Part shown: in pieces, positions 45,139 through 53,503 of the stretch
How positions within the stretch are numbered: position 1 is the first letter of the stretch
Layout of the letters: each line of letters begins with the position of its first letter
DNA from: Cellulomonas sp. 73-145
Lineage (GTDB): Bacteria > Actinomycetota > Actinomycetes > Actinomycetales > Cellulomonadaceae
NCBI GenBank assembly: GCA_001898185.1
Contig: MKTI01000001.1
Span: forward strand, 62,001-126,000
Length of the DNA: 64,000 nt
Reading direction: 5' to 3'
Program-made: the position numbers and the translations under genes
The notes under the pieces: model-generated
What the model saw: only the letters and a program-made list of their open reading frames with translations
Told to the model about the DNA's origin: nothing
Databases searched by the model: none

Positions 45139-45834
45139 TCAGGGTGCGAGCGTGTCCCGGCGCGGGTCGTCGGCCGGCAGCCGCATCCCGGAGCGTTCCT
45201 GCAGGTCCGCGACCAGGGCCGCGAGGGCCAGGCGGACCTGCGTCGAGGTGCGGTCGATCTGCTCCCGGCGCGACCCGGCCGGCTCCACCGCGATCGGCTC
45301 GCCCGCCTCCATCACCAGGTGACGCCGCAGGCCGGGGACGTGACCGAACGTCTCACCCGTCCGACGGGTGCCCAGGATGGCGATCGGCACGACGACCGCT
45401 CCCCCGTGCACGGCCAGCCACGCCGCACCGGCGCGGGTGTCCTCCACGGCGCCCCGACCCCGGTTTCCCTCCGGGAAGATGCCGACCGCCCCGCCTCGCC
45501 GCAGCACGGCGAGACCCGCCTGGAGCGCCGACCGACCGTTGGCACGGTCCACGGGGATCTGGCCGGCCGCCCGCAGCACCGCACCGACGGGCCCGTGGAA
45601 CATCTCCTGCTTCACCAGGATGTGCAGCGGCCGCGGTGCCATGCCGATCAGCAGCGGCCCGTCGATCACCCCGGTGTGGTTCGCGGCCAGCACGACGGGT
45701 CCGGTGCGTGGCACACGCTCGGCCCCGATCAGGTGGGTGTCCCAGACGACGCGGCCGAGGAACCGTCCGACCCATCGGCCCCACGCCGGCCCACCGGCCC
45801 AGGGGGCGAGGTCCGCGGGGACGGACGCGGTCAC
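45139..45834 (-). CDS. 1-acyl-sn-glycerol-3-phosphate acyltransferase family protein
   Basis: A 231-residue PlsC-like acyltransferase. The catalytic HX4D is NHTGVID, preceded by TGPVVLAANH; the glycerol-phosphate-binding motif is GIFPEGNRGR and a later block is VVPIAILGT. It transfers acyl chains to lysophosphatidate or a related acceptor at the inner membrane. GTG 45834 overlaps the cmk stop (GTGA). This cmk-plsC-der arrangement is common in actinobacteria. Confidence 0.92.
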   Translation of the reverse strand: MTASVPADLAPWAGGPAWGRWVGRFLGRVVWDTHLIGAERVPRTGPVVLAANHTGVIDGPLLIGMAPRPLHILVKQEMFHGPVGAVLRAAGQIPVDRANGRSALQAGLAVLRRGGAVGIFPEGNRGRGAVEDTRAGAAWLAVHGGAVVVPIAILGTRRTGETFGHVPGLRRHLVMEAGEPIAVEPAGSRREQIDRTSTQVRLALAALVADLQERSGMRLPADDPRRDTLAP

Positions 45835-46541
45835 ACCGTCCGTCCGCAGACGCGCGCCACCACCGCCAGGACGGCCGCGACGGTTCCCGGCAGGTCCAGG
45901 TCCGAGGAGTCCACCGTCACCACACCGTCCGCAGCCGTCTGGAACTCCACCACCGTCGAGTCGTCGGCGTCCCGGCGCAGCACCTGGTCGCGGGTCGCCT
46001 CGACGGCCGCAGCCGACGCGCTGCCGTGCACCTCACGTGCGCGGCGGGCGAGCCGTGCCTCGGCACTGGCCGTCAGCAGAACCCGGACGTCGGCGTCCGG
46101 CGCCACCACCGTGGTGATGTCCCGGCCCTCCGCGACCACCCCGCGGCCCTGCGCGAACCCACCGACGGCGCGCTCCGCGTCGATCAGGTCCCGCTGACGG
46201 CGGTTCAGCTCGGCCCGCACCGCCAGGTTGGTCGCCACCTTGCTGACCGCCTCCGAGACCCACGTCTCGCGAATCGGTCCGGCCACGTCGACCCCGCCGA
46301 CGTGCACGCCGGGAGCCGTCGGATCCATCCCCATCACCAGCGGCATCCGGCGGACCAGGTCCGCCACCGCACCCTGGTCCTCCAGCCGGACACCCTCCTG
46401 CAGGCACCACCACGTCGCCGCTCGGTACATCGCCCCGGTGTCCAGGTACCCGAGCTGCAGGTGCCGGGCCACCAACCGGGACACGCTCGACTTGCCGGAC
46501 CCGGACGGTCCGTCGATCGCCACCACCAACGGCGCGTTCAC
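45831..46541 (-). CDS. cmk: Cytidylate kinase
   Basis: A 236-residue (d)CMP kinase: P-loop [54 protein letters not shown] and the lid SAEARLARRAREVHG, with RRDADDST before the C-terminal AADGVVTVDSSDLDL. It makes CDP for nucleotide and phospholipid synthesis. GTG 46541 overlaps the tyrA stop and its stop overlaps plsC, so all three are coupled. Confidence 0.97.
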   Translation of the reverse strand: MNAPLVVAIDGPSGSGKSSVSRLVARHLQLGYLDTGAMYRAATWWCLQEGVRLEDQGAVADLVRRMPLVMGMDPTAPGVHVGGVDVAGPIRETWVSEAVSKVATNLAVRAELNRRQRDLIDAERAVGGFAQGRGVVAEGRDITTVVAPDADVRVLLTASAEARLARRAREVHGSASAAAVEATRDQVLRRDADDSTVVEFQTAADGVVTVDSSDLDLPGTVAAVLAVVARVCGRTV

Positions 46542-47647
46542 CGCACCACCCTCCAGCCCCGGGCGGTCAGCTCGGTGTGCAGGTGCTCGGCGCTGCCGGG
46601 CAGCACCGAGATCTCCGCCACGCCGACCGGACGGCCCGCGGCGTGCTCGATCTGCAGGTCCTCGAGGTTGACACCGGCGGCCCCCACGTCGCCCAGCAGC
46701 CGGGCCAGCTCGCCCGGGCTGTCCGGGACCAGCACGCTGACCACCGAATAGGCACGCTGCGCGCCACCGTGCTTGCCCGGGATCCGGGCGACGCCGGCGT
46801 TCCCGGCGGAGATCGCGCGTGCGATCGTGCTGAGGGCGCCCGGTGCCACGTCCTCCGGCCCGGTGGCCAGAGCGGCGTCGGTCAGCGCCGCGATCACGCC
46901 GTCGAGGTCCGACCGGACCTCCATCAGCACGGACCGGACCGCCAGGGCGTTCGCCGCCAGGATCGAGGTCCACAGCGCGGGGTCGCTCGCGGCGATCCGG
47001 GTGACGTCCCGGACGCCGGGACCGGCCAGCCCGAGCGCCGCGTCGTCCAGGTCGCGCAGCCGCGCCGCGACCAGGCTGGCCGCCAGCTGCGGCAGGTGCG
47101 ACACGCTCGCGACGGCGGCGTCGTGCTCCGCGGCGTCCATGGCGACCGGCAACGCGCCCAGGTCCACCGCCAGCGCCCGCACGGCGAGCACGGCGTCGGG
47201 GTGCGAGACGCCGGAGTCGGCGATCACCCACGGCCGTCCCAGGAACAGGTCCGGGACGGCGGCGGACGGTCCGGAACGCTCGCGGCCGGCCATCGGGTGC
47301 GAGCCGACGTACCGGCGCAGGTCGGCCCGAGCGCCCCGCAGCTCGGCCAGCACGTAGCCCTTGACGCTCGCCACGTCGGTGACCACCGCCGTCGGGTGCG
47401 CCGCCAGCTCGGCTCGCACCACGTCCGCGGTCACGTCCGGGGGCGCGGCGACGACGATCAGCACGGGCTCCGGGTCGTCCGGACCCGCCGGCGTCCCGGC
47501 GCCGACGTCGCGGGCGAGCGCGAGGGCGGTGCGCGACGGGTCGGACAGCTGCACCTCGACGCCGTGCCGTCGCAAGCCCAGGCCGACGGACGCACCGAGC
47601 AGTCCGGTGCCGACCACCCGCACCGGACCCCGGGTCGCGATGCTCAC
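46538..47647 (-). CDS. tyrA: Prephenate dehydrogenase with ACT domain
   Basis: A 369-residue enzyme of tyrosine synthesis converting prephenate to 4-hydroxyphenylpyruvate. The NAD-binding start is VRVVGTGLLGASVGLGLRR, the catalytic His region YVGSHPMAGRERSG, and VSHLPQLAASLVA is family-conserved. Residues about 295-369 are an ACT domain (YSVVSVLVPDSPGELARLLG), the likely site of feedback by tyrosine. GTG 47647 overlaps the stop of the pseudouridine synthase. Confidence 0.95.
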   Translation of the reverse strand: MSIATRGPVRVVGTGLLGASVGLGLRRHGVEVQLSDPSRTALALARDVGAGTPAGPDDPEPVLIVVAAPPDVTADVVRAELAAHPTAVVTDVASVKGYVLAELRGARADLRRYVGSHPMAGRERSGPSAAVPDLFLGRPWVIADSGVSHPDAVLAVRALAVDLGALPVAMDAAEHDAAVASVSHLPQLAASLVAARLRDLDDAALGLAGPGVRDVTRIAASDPALWTSILAANALAVRSVLMEVRSDLDGVIAALTDAALATGPEDVAPGALSTIARAISAGNAGVARIPGKHGGAQRAYSVVSVLVPDSPGELARLLGDVGAAGVNLEDLQIEHAAGRPVGVAEISVLPGSAEHLHTELTARGWRVVR

Positions 47648-48621
47648 ATCCCCACCGCCGTCATCAGCGTGCCGAGCTCCACCCGCCCCAGCACACGCGT
47701 GCGGCCCGGAGGCAGGTCGCCCAGCCGGATCGGGCCGATCCTCGTGCGGACCAGCCGGACGACCGGGTGCCCCACCTCGTCGAACATCCGGCGCACCACG
47801 CGGTTGCGGCCCTCGTGCAGCTCGACCTCCACCAGGCTGGCGCGCGAGGTCGTCTGCAGGATCTGGAACCGGTCCACCTGCACGGGCCCGTCCTCGAGCT
47901 CGACCCCGCGCAGCAGCACCCCGCCCAGCGAGGGCCGCACCTCACCCTCGACCTCGGCGACGTGCGTCTTGGCGACCTCGTACGACGGGTGGGCCAGCCG
48001 CTGCGCGAGCTCGCCGTCGTTGGTCAGCAGGATCAGACCCTCGCTGTCGGCGTCGAGCCGGCCGACGTGGAACAGCCGCTCGGGGCGGTCGGCCACCAGC
48101 TCCGACAGCGACGGACGACCCTGCGGATCGTGCATGGTGGAGACGACGCCGCGCGGCTTGTTCAGCGCGATGGTGACCAGCGTCGCATCGAGCTGCAGGC
48201 GCTCGCCGTCGACGTGCACCACGGCCTTCGTCGGGTCGATCCGCACGCCGAGCTCGCGCACGACGACACCGTCGACGCTGACCCGTCCGTCGGCGATCAG
48301 CTCCTCGCACGCGCGCCGGGAGCCGAGGCCCGCGCCTGCGAGCACCTTCTGCAGCCGGATGCCCTCGGGGTCGTGCACGTCCCGCTCGGGCACCGCGGGT
48401 GCCGCGGGGCGCCGGGCGCCGCCCCTGGCCGGCGCGCTGCGTCGACCGGCTGCGGATGCTCCCCGCCGCTCACCTGGCGCTGCCCCTCGTGGCGCACCGC
48501 CCCGGCCACGAGGTGCGCCACCGCCGGCAGCGCCACTGCCACTGCCGCCCGATCCGCCCCGGCGTCCCGGCTGCGGCGACCGCCGTGCACGACCACCTCC
48601 GGTCGTCCCGTTGTCGCTCAT
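47644..48621 (-). CDS. RluB-family 23S rRNA pseudouridine synthase
   Basis: A 325-residue protein. The first ~80 residues are Gly/Arg/Pro-rich and disordered. An S4 domain follows (IRLQKVLAGAGLGSRRACEELI), then the synthase core with the catalytic Asp in GRLDADSEGLILLTNDG and NKPRGVVST, HEGRNRVVRRMFDEVGHPV. RluB/RsuA relatives modify the large-subunit rRNA, and this position next to scpB is standard. ATG 48621 overlaps the scpB stop. Confidence 0.95.
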   Translation of the reverse strand: MSDNGTTGGGRARRSPQPGRRGGSGGSGSGAAGGGAPRGRGGAPRGAAPGERRGASAAGRRSAPARGGARRPAAPAVPERDVHDPEGIRLQKVLAGAGLGSRRACEELIADGRVSVDGVVVRELGVRIDPTKAVVHVDGERLQLDATLVTIALNKPRGVVSTMHDPQGRPSLSELVADRPERLFHVGRLDADSEGLILLTNDGELAQRLAHPSYEVAKTHVAEVEGEVRPSLGGVLLRGVELEDGPVQVDRFQILQTTSRASLVEVELHEGRNRVVRRMFDEVGHPVVRLVRTRIGPIRLGDLPPGRTRVLGRVELGTLMTAVGM

Positions 48622-49352
48622 GCCGTTCCTCCGTTGCCGTCGAGGCCCTCCAGCGCGTCGATGTCCGGCAGGTAGGGCGCCAGCGGGGGCAGCTCGTCGA
48701 GGCTCGACAGGCCCATCCGCTCCAGGAAGTATCCCGTGGTCGCGTACAGCAGCGCACCGCTCGACGGGTCCGTGCCCACCTCGGCGACCAGACCGCGCGC
48801 CGTGAGGGTGCGCACCACGCTGTCGACGTTCACTCCCCGCACGGCAGACACCTGCCCCCGGGTGACCGGTTGGCGGTACGCGATCACGGCGAGGGTCTCG
48901 AGCGCCGCCTGGGTCAGCCGCGCGGACTGCCCGTCGAGCACGAACCGGCCCACCACGTCGGCGTAGGCGGGCGCCGAGTAGATGCGCCAGCCGCCCGCTG
49001 CCGAGCGCAGCTCGAACCCGCGGGGCCGGCCACCGTCCCGCCCGGCGTACTCGTCGGCGAGCTCGTGCAGCAGCCGCTCGACCTGGTCGACCGGCAGCGC
49101 CAGCACGGTGGCGAGACGGACGGCCGGCACCGGCTCGTCGGCCACCATCAGGACGGCCTCGAGCGTCGCCATCGCGCCGCCGGGCAGCTGGTCGACGTCG
49201 AACGCGAGCTCGTCCGCCGCCGGCTGCGGGGTGCTCGAGGGCGAGCCCGACGGATCGACGGCGCCGGCGACGGGTCCGTCGGCCGTCACTCCGAGCGTCT
49301 GCCCCTCGGTCTCGTCGTCCGCCTCCGCACCGTCGAGGTGGTCCTCGCTCAT
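48618..49352 (-). CDS. scpB: Segregation and condensation protein ScpB
   Basis: A 244-residue kleisin-interacting winged-helix protein: TLEAVLMVADEPVPAVRLAT, RLTQAALETLAVIAYRQPVT and DPSSGALLYATTGYFLERMG are typical. The N-terminal ~50 residues are acidic and variable. It forms SMC-ScpA-ScpB condensin with its neighbour. Overlaps scpA and the pseudouridine synthase gene by ATGA. Confidence 0.96.
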   Translation of the reverse strand: MSEDHLDGAEADDETEGQTLGVTADGPVAGAVDPSGSPSSTPQPAADELAFDVDQLPGGAMATLEAVLMVADEPVPAVRLATVLALPVDQVERLLHELADEYAGRDGGRPRGFELRSAAGGWRIYSAPAYADVVGRFVLDGQSARLTQAALETLAVIAYRQPVTRGQVSAVRGVNVDSVVRTLTARGLVAEVGTDPSSGALLYATTGYFLERMGLSSLDELPPLAPYLPDIDALEGLDGNGGTA

Positions 49353-50266
49353 GCCGTGCCCTCCTCCGCGGAGCCCTGCTCCGGTTCGTCGTCCGCCTCG
49401 AGCTGGTCGAAGTCGCCGGCCACCGCGATCTCGCCCTCGTCGGCACCGGTCCACCGCACCGTCAGCTCGCCCAGCGGGACCACCTGCTCGAAGGCGACCG
49501 CCGACTCGCGGAACAGCTCGAGGAGCCCGAGGAACCGCGCGACGACGACGAGCGTCGACTCCGCGTCCTGCACCAGCGAGCGGAACGTCGCCGTGCTGTG
49601 CCGCCGCAGCCGGTCCACCAGCACCGCGGCCTGCTCCCGCACGCTGACCGGTGGGGCGTGCAGGTGCGACAGGTCCACCTGGGGGACCGCACGCGGGGCC
49701 TGCGCCTTGGCCGCCAGGGCGGCGAGCTGCTCGGCGCCCAGCTGCCACACGAGCTCGGGCAGCAGCGCCGCCAGGTGCGGCTCCAGCTGGACGGCCCGTG
49801 GGAACCTCCGCCCCTCGGTCAGCAGCCGCTGGCCGATGTCGGCCGCCACCTCCTTGTACGCGCGGTACTGGAGCAGACGCGCGAACAGCAGGTCCCGGGC
49901 CTCGAGCAGCTCCAGGTCCTCCGCGTCCTCGACCTCACCCGTGGGCAGCAGCCGGGCGGCCTTGAGGTCCAGGAGGGTCGCAGCGACGACGAGGAACTCC
50001 GACGCCTGGCCCAGGTCCCAGTCGCGCCCCGCCTCGCGGATGTGCGCGATGAACTCGTCGGTCACCTGCGCGAGCGCCACCTCGGTGATGTCGAGCCGGT
50101 GCTTCGCGATCAGGCCGAGGAGCAGGTCGAACGGGCCGGAGAAGACGTCGAGGTGCACCTCGAACGCACCGCGGCCGGCCGGGACCACCGGTCCGTCGAC
50201 CACGGGCGCGCCGACATCGCCGACGGGCTGCGTCGGAGCGGCTGCGCCCTCAGGCCGCGTCGCCAC
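49349..50266 (-). CDS. scpA: Segregation and condensation protein ScpA
   Basis: A 305-residue kleisin. The SMC-binding N-terminus has FEVHLDVFSGPFDLLLGLI, KHRLDITEVALAQVTDEFI and EFLVVAATLLDLKAARLL; the C-terminal winged helix contains VVARFLGLLELFRE. It bridges SMC heads and binds ScpB. The start is GTG 50266, which overlaps the end of parA by 17 nt without a clear RBS; a longer in-frame start at 50308 would overlap further. Confidence 0.95.
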   Translation of the reverse strand: MATRPEGAAAPTQPVGDVGAPVVDGPVVPAGRGAFEVHLDVFSGPFDLLLGLIAKHRLDITEVALAQVTDEFIAHIREAGRDWDLGQASEFLVVAATLLDLKAARLLPTGEVEDAEDLELLEARDLLFARLLQYRAYKEVAADIGQRLLTEGRRFPRAVQLEPHLAALLPELVWQLGAEQLAALAAKAQAPRAVPQVDLSHLHAPPVSVREQAAVLVDRLRRHSTATFRSLVQDAESTLVVVARFLGLLELFRESAVAFEQVVPLGELTVRWTGADEGEIAVAGDFDQLEADDEPEQGSAEEGTA

Positions 50267-51110
50267 GGGCGACGAGCTCGCGCGCCAGCTGTCGGTAGGC
50301 CGCCGCACCGGAGTGGGTCGGGGCGTACGTGGTGATCGGCTCGGCCGCGACGGTCGCGTCCGGGAACTTGACGGTGCGACCGATCACGGTCTGCAGCAGG
50401 GTGTCGCCGAACGCCTCGTGCACCCGCGCCACGACCTCACGGGCGTGCAGCGTCCGCGAGTCGTACATCGTCGCGAGGATGCCGTCGACCTGCAGGCGGG
50501 GGTTGAGACGGTCGCGCACCTTCTCGATCGTCTCCACCAGCAGCGCGACACCGCGCAGCGCGAAGAACTCGCACTCGAGCGGGATCAGCACGCCGTGCGC
50601 CGCCGTCAGGGCGTTGACCGTGAGCAGGCCGAGGGACGGCTGGCAGTCGACCAGGATCACGTCGTACGAGTCGAGCGCGGGACGCAGCGCGCGGGCCAGC
50701 GCCGACTCACGGGCCACCTCGCCGACCAGCTGCACCTCGGCAGCGGACAGGTCGATGTTCGCGGGGAGCAGGTCGAGGCCGGGGACCGACGTGGTCCGCA
50801 GGATGTCCTCGTAGCCGACGCCCCGGTCCATCAGCAGGTTGTAGACGGTGTGGTCCAGCTCGTGCGGGCTGATGCCCAGCCCCACGGACGCCGCACCCTG
50901 CGGGTCGAAGTCCACCACCAGCACCGTGCGGCCGTACTCGGCGAGCGCCGCGGCCAGGTTGATCGTGGTGGTCGTCTTGCCGACGCCACCCTTCTGGTTG
51001 CACATCGCGATGACGCGAGCGGGACCGTGCGAGGCCAAGGTCGTGGGGACCGGGAAGTCCGGCAGCGGACGCCCGACGGCGTCCCGTTGCGTGTCGGTCG
51101 TCTGGCTCAC
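50250..51110 (-). CDS. ParA/Soj-family chromosome partitioning ATPase
   Basis: A 286-residue deviant Walker A ATPase: MCNQKGGVGKTTTTINLA (with the signature Lys), VLVVDFDPQGAASVGLGI, VILVDCQPSLGLLTVNAL and LECEFFALRGVALL. No parB is adjacent, so this is the second ParA often found with scpAB in actinobacteria and not the origin-proximal pair. GTG 51110 is preferred; upstream frame sequence is low-complexity. It overlaps scpA at its end. Confidence 0.93.
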   Translation of the reverse strand: MSQTTDTQRDAVGRPLPDFPVPTTLASHGPARVIAMCNQKGGVGKTTTTINLAAALAEYGRTVLVVDFDPQGAASVGLGISPHELDHTVYNLLMDRGVGYEDILRTTSVPGLDLLPANIDLSAAEVQLVGEVARESALARALRPALDSYDVILVDCQPSLGLLTVNALTAAHGVLIPLECEFFALRGVALLVETIEKVRDRLNPRLQVDGILATMYDSRTLHAREVVARVHEAFGDTLLQTVIGRTVKFPDATVAAEPITTYAPTHSGAAAYRQLARELVARGDAA

Positions 51111-51187
51111 CGTGCGTTCACCACGCGGACAACGTACCGGAGCCCCTGCCGCGGCAGCCTGCGACAGACCGGCCACCGTGCACCTGC

Positions 51188-52126
51188 TCAGCGCGCACGC
51201 GGATGGCTCGCCGCGTAGACCTCGCGCAGAGTCTCCGGCGTGACCAGCGTGTAGATCTGCGTGGTGGTCACCGAGGCGTGGCCCAGCAGCTCCTGGACGA
51301 CGCGCACGTCGGCACCGCCCGCCAGCAGGTGCGTCGCGAACGAGTGCCGCAGCGTGTGTGGCGACACGTGGGCTGAGGCGGGCAGCCCCGCGCGCTCGGC
51401 CGCAGTCCGGAGCGCTGACCAGGCGCTCTGCCGGGACAGCCGGCTGCCCCGCGTGTTGAGGAAGATCGCCGGCGTCCCGCGCCCCGCGGCCGCCAGCGCC
51501 GGCCTTCCCCGCACGAGGTACGCCTCGAGGGCCGCGGCCGCGAAGCGCCCGACGGGCACCACCCGCTCCTTGGAACCCTTGCCGAGCACCCGGATCCAGG
51601 CACGGCCGACGTCCAGCTCGAGGTCGTCGACGTCCGCACCGACGGCCTCGGAGATGCGTGCCCCGGTGGCGTAGAGCAGCTCCAGGAGCGCCCGGTCGCG
51701 CAGCGCGGCCGGGCCGTCACCGAGCCCCGCGGCGCCGAGCAGCCGCTCCACCTCGTCGACCGACAGCGCCTTGGGCAGCCGCCGCGGCTGCGCCGGTGGA
51801 CGGACGTCGCGCGCCACGTCCGCCGGCACGAGTCCCTCGAGCAGCCAGAAGCGGTGCAGGCCGCGGGCCGCGACCACGGCACGCGCTGCCGATGCGGCAG
51901 AGAGGGCGGCGCCGCCGTCGGTACCGGTCCGCGCCGCCAGGACGTAGTCCTCCACGTCGCGTTCGGTCACGTCCTCCGGTCCCGTGCGCCCGCGCCCGGT
52001 CAGGAACGCGAGGTACCGGCTCAGGTCCCGCCGGTACGCCGCGAGGGTGTTGCGGGACAGGCCTCGCTCGACCGTCAGGTGCGCCAGGTACGCGTCGAGC
52101 GACCCGGCCAGCGGACCCTCGCTCAT
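51188..52126 (-). CDS. xerD: Site-specific tyrosine recombinase XerD
   Basis: A 312-residue recombinase. The N-terminal SAM-like DNA-binding domain is [19 protein letters not shown]. The catalytic set is complete: Arg in [10 protein letters not shown], Lys in [12 protein letters not shown], HxxR in [14 protein letters not shown], His in [12 protein letters not shown] and the Tyr nucleophile in QIYTLV. It resolves chromosome dimers at dif together with XerC. Being upstream of parA-scpA-scpB makes this the housekeeping XerD, not a phage integrase. 77 nt separate it from parA. Confidence 0.95.
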   Translation of the reverse strand: MSEGPLAGSLDAYLAHLTVERGLSRNTLAAYRRDLSRYLAFLTGRGRTGPEDVTERDVEDYVLAARTGTDGGAALSAASAARAVVAARGLHRFWLLEGLVPADVARDVRPPAQPRRLPKALSVDEVERLLGAAGLGDGPAALRDRALLELLYATGARISEAVGADVDDLELDVGRAWIRVLGKGSKERVVPVGRFAAAALEAYLVRGRPALAAAGRGTPAIFLNTRGSRLSRQSAWSALRTAAERAGLPASAHVSPHTLRHSFATHLLAGGADVRVVQELLGHASVTTTQIYTLVTPETLREVYAASHPRAR

Positions 52127-52145
52127 CTGGGCGGTCCGGTGACCG

Positions 52146-53225
52146 CTAGAACGGCAGGAACACGTCGACCGAGACGGCGACGGACAGCAGGGTCAGGTAC
52201 GTGATCGAGTGGTGGAACACCCGCATGGCGCGCATCCGGTGGTGCTCGGGGTCCCGGGCCGCCCGCAGCAGCGTCAGGCACGAGCCGACGAACCACAGCC
52301 CCAGCACCGCCGCCACCACCGTGTACACCCAGGTCAGGTGCGCCACCGGGCCGAGCAGCAGGCTGCACGCCACCATCGCGACCGCGTAGCCCAGCATCTG
52401 GCGCGCGACCTTCAGGTCCGGTGCCACGACCGGCAGCATCGGGACGCCCGCGGCGGCGTAGTCCCGGCGGAACTTCATCGACAGCGGCCAGTAGTGCGGC
52501 GGCGTCCAGAAGAACACCACGCCGAACAGCAGCGCCGCGGCCCACGACACCCCGCCCGTGACCGCGGACCAGCCGATGAGCACCGGGAAGCAGCCGGCGG
52601 CGCCGCCCCACACGATGTTCTGCGGGGTACGCCGCTTCAGCAGCAGTGTGTACCCGACGACGTAGATCAGGATCGCGGCGGCGGTGAGCACGGCCGACGC
52701 CGGGTTCACCACCAGCCACAGGAACGTCAGCGACGCCGCGGCGAGCACCAGGCCGAACGTCAGCGCCGCCCGGGGGCTGACCACCCCGGTGGCCGTCGCC
52801 CGCCGACGGGTCCGGTTCATCACCCGGTCGATGTCCCGGTCGATGTAGCAGTTCAGGACGTTCGCGGCGCCGGCCCCGCCCGCACCGCCCGCCAGCGTGG
52901 CGGCGATCAGCCACAGCGGCGGCAGCCCGCGCTGCGCCAGCAGCATCGTCGGCACGGTGGTGACCAGCAGCAGCTCGATCACGCGCGGCTTCGTCAGCGC
53001 CACGTAGAGCCCGATGCGGTGCCGCAGCCGCGTCCAGCGCCCCGAGCCCACCGGCTCCGGCGGCAGGGCGACCAGCCCGTGCGGACCTGCGGGTCCCACG
53101 ACGGCCCCGGCGGCTCCCGGTCCCGACGGCGGCCGCCGCAGGCCGGCACCGCCCGCGGACGGGTGGTGGGGCGCTCCGGACGTCGCGGGCGCACCCGCCT
53201 GTTCCGCTGGGCTGGTCAGTCGCAC
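52146..53225 (-). CDS. ctaB: Protoheme IX farnesyltransferase (heme O synthase)
   Basis: A 359-residue UbiA-type prenyltransferase with about nine membrane helices. The first Asp-rich motif is [18 protein letters not shown], the second region is [17 protein letters not shown], and [16 protein letters not shown] is characteristic of CtaB/CyoE. It adds farnesyl to heme B to make heme O for cytochrome oxidase. The ~70-residue Pro/Gly/Ala-rich N-terminal extension is typical of actinobacteria. It is divergent from the tkt operon, the standard actinobacterial arrangement. Confidence 0.95.
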   Translation of the reverse strand: MRLTSPAEQAGAPATSGAPHHPSAGGAGLRRPPSGPGAAGAVVGPAGPHGLVALPPEPVGSGRWTRLRHRIGLYVALTKPRVIELLLVTTVPTMLLAQRGLPPLWLIAATLAGGAGGAGAANVLNCYIDRDIDRVMNRTRRRATATGVVSPRAALTFGLVLAAASLTFLWLVVNPASAVLTAAAILIYVVGYTLLLKRRTPQNIVWGGAAGCFPVLIGWSAVTGGVSWAAALLFGVVFFWTPPHYWPLSMKFRRDYAAAGVPMLPVVAPDLKVARQMLGYAVAMVACSLLLGPVAHLTWVYTVVAAVLGLWFVGSCLTLLRAARDPEHHRMRAMRVFHHSITYLTLLSVAVSVDVFLPF

Positions 53226-53503
53226 GCGGTGCTGTCCGATCGTCGGCTCGTCGTCCTAGGGCGTTGTCATGCTACGCATCGCCCGTCGTGATTGGGACCT
53301 GAGTCCCGGGTGCCGCAGCCTCCGAGGTGCCGTCCCACGCCTGGTGCCCGCCCAGCGAGTGCTCAGAGGTGGGCGATAGGCTCGTGGCGCAGCATCCGCC
53401 GGCGCGACGCGCGCCGGGTGCCTGCCGGTCCGAACGTCCCCGACGCGGGTCTCCGCGGGCCGCTCGACGTCGTCGTCCGGCCCTGCCCGGGCGGGAATGA
53501 GGT
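53226..53503. promoter_or_regulatory. Divergent ctaB/tkt intergenic region with -10-like elements
   Basis: On the minus strand TAGCAT (53274-53269) is a plausible ctaB -10 with a ~35-nt leader. On the plus strand TAGGCT (53377-53382) could be the tkt -10, giving a leader of about 115 nt. No clear -35 or operator is visible for either. Confidence 0.35.

Noticed and set aside
51188..52126. Tyrosine recombinase as a mark of an integrated element
   Set aside because: It is housekeeping XerD by its catalytic set and its place beside parA-scpA-scpB; no att repeats, phage genes or composition shift are nearby.
53264..53292. TTGTCA as a tkt -35 element
   Set aside because: No matching -10 hexamer lies 16-19 nt downstream; TAGGCT at 53377 is the only -10-like site and has no clear -35.
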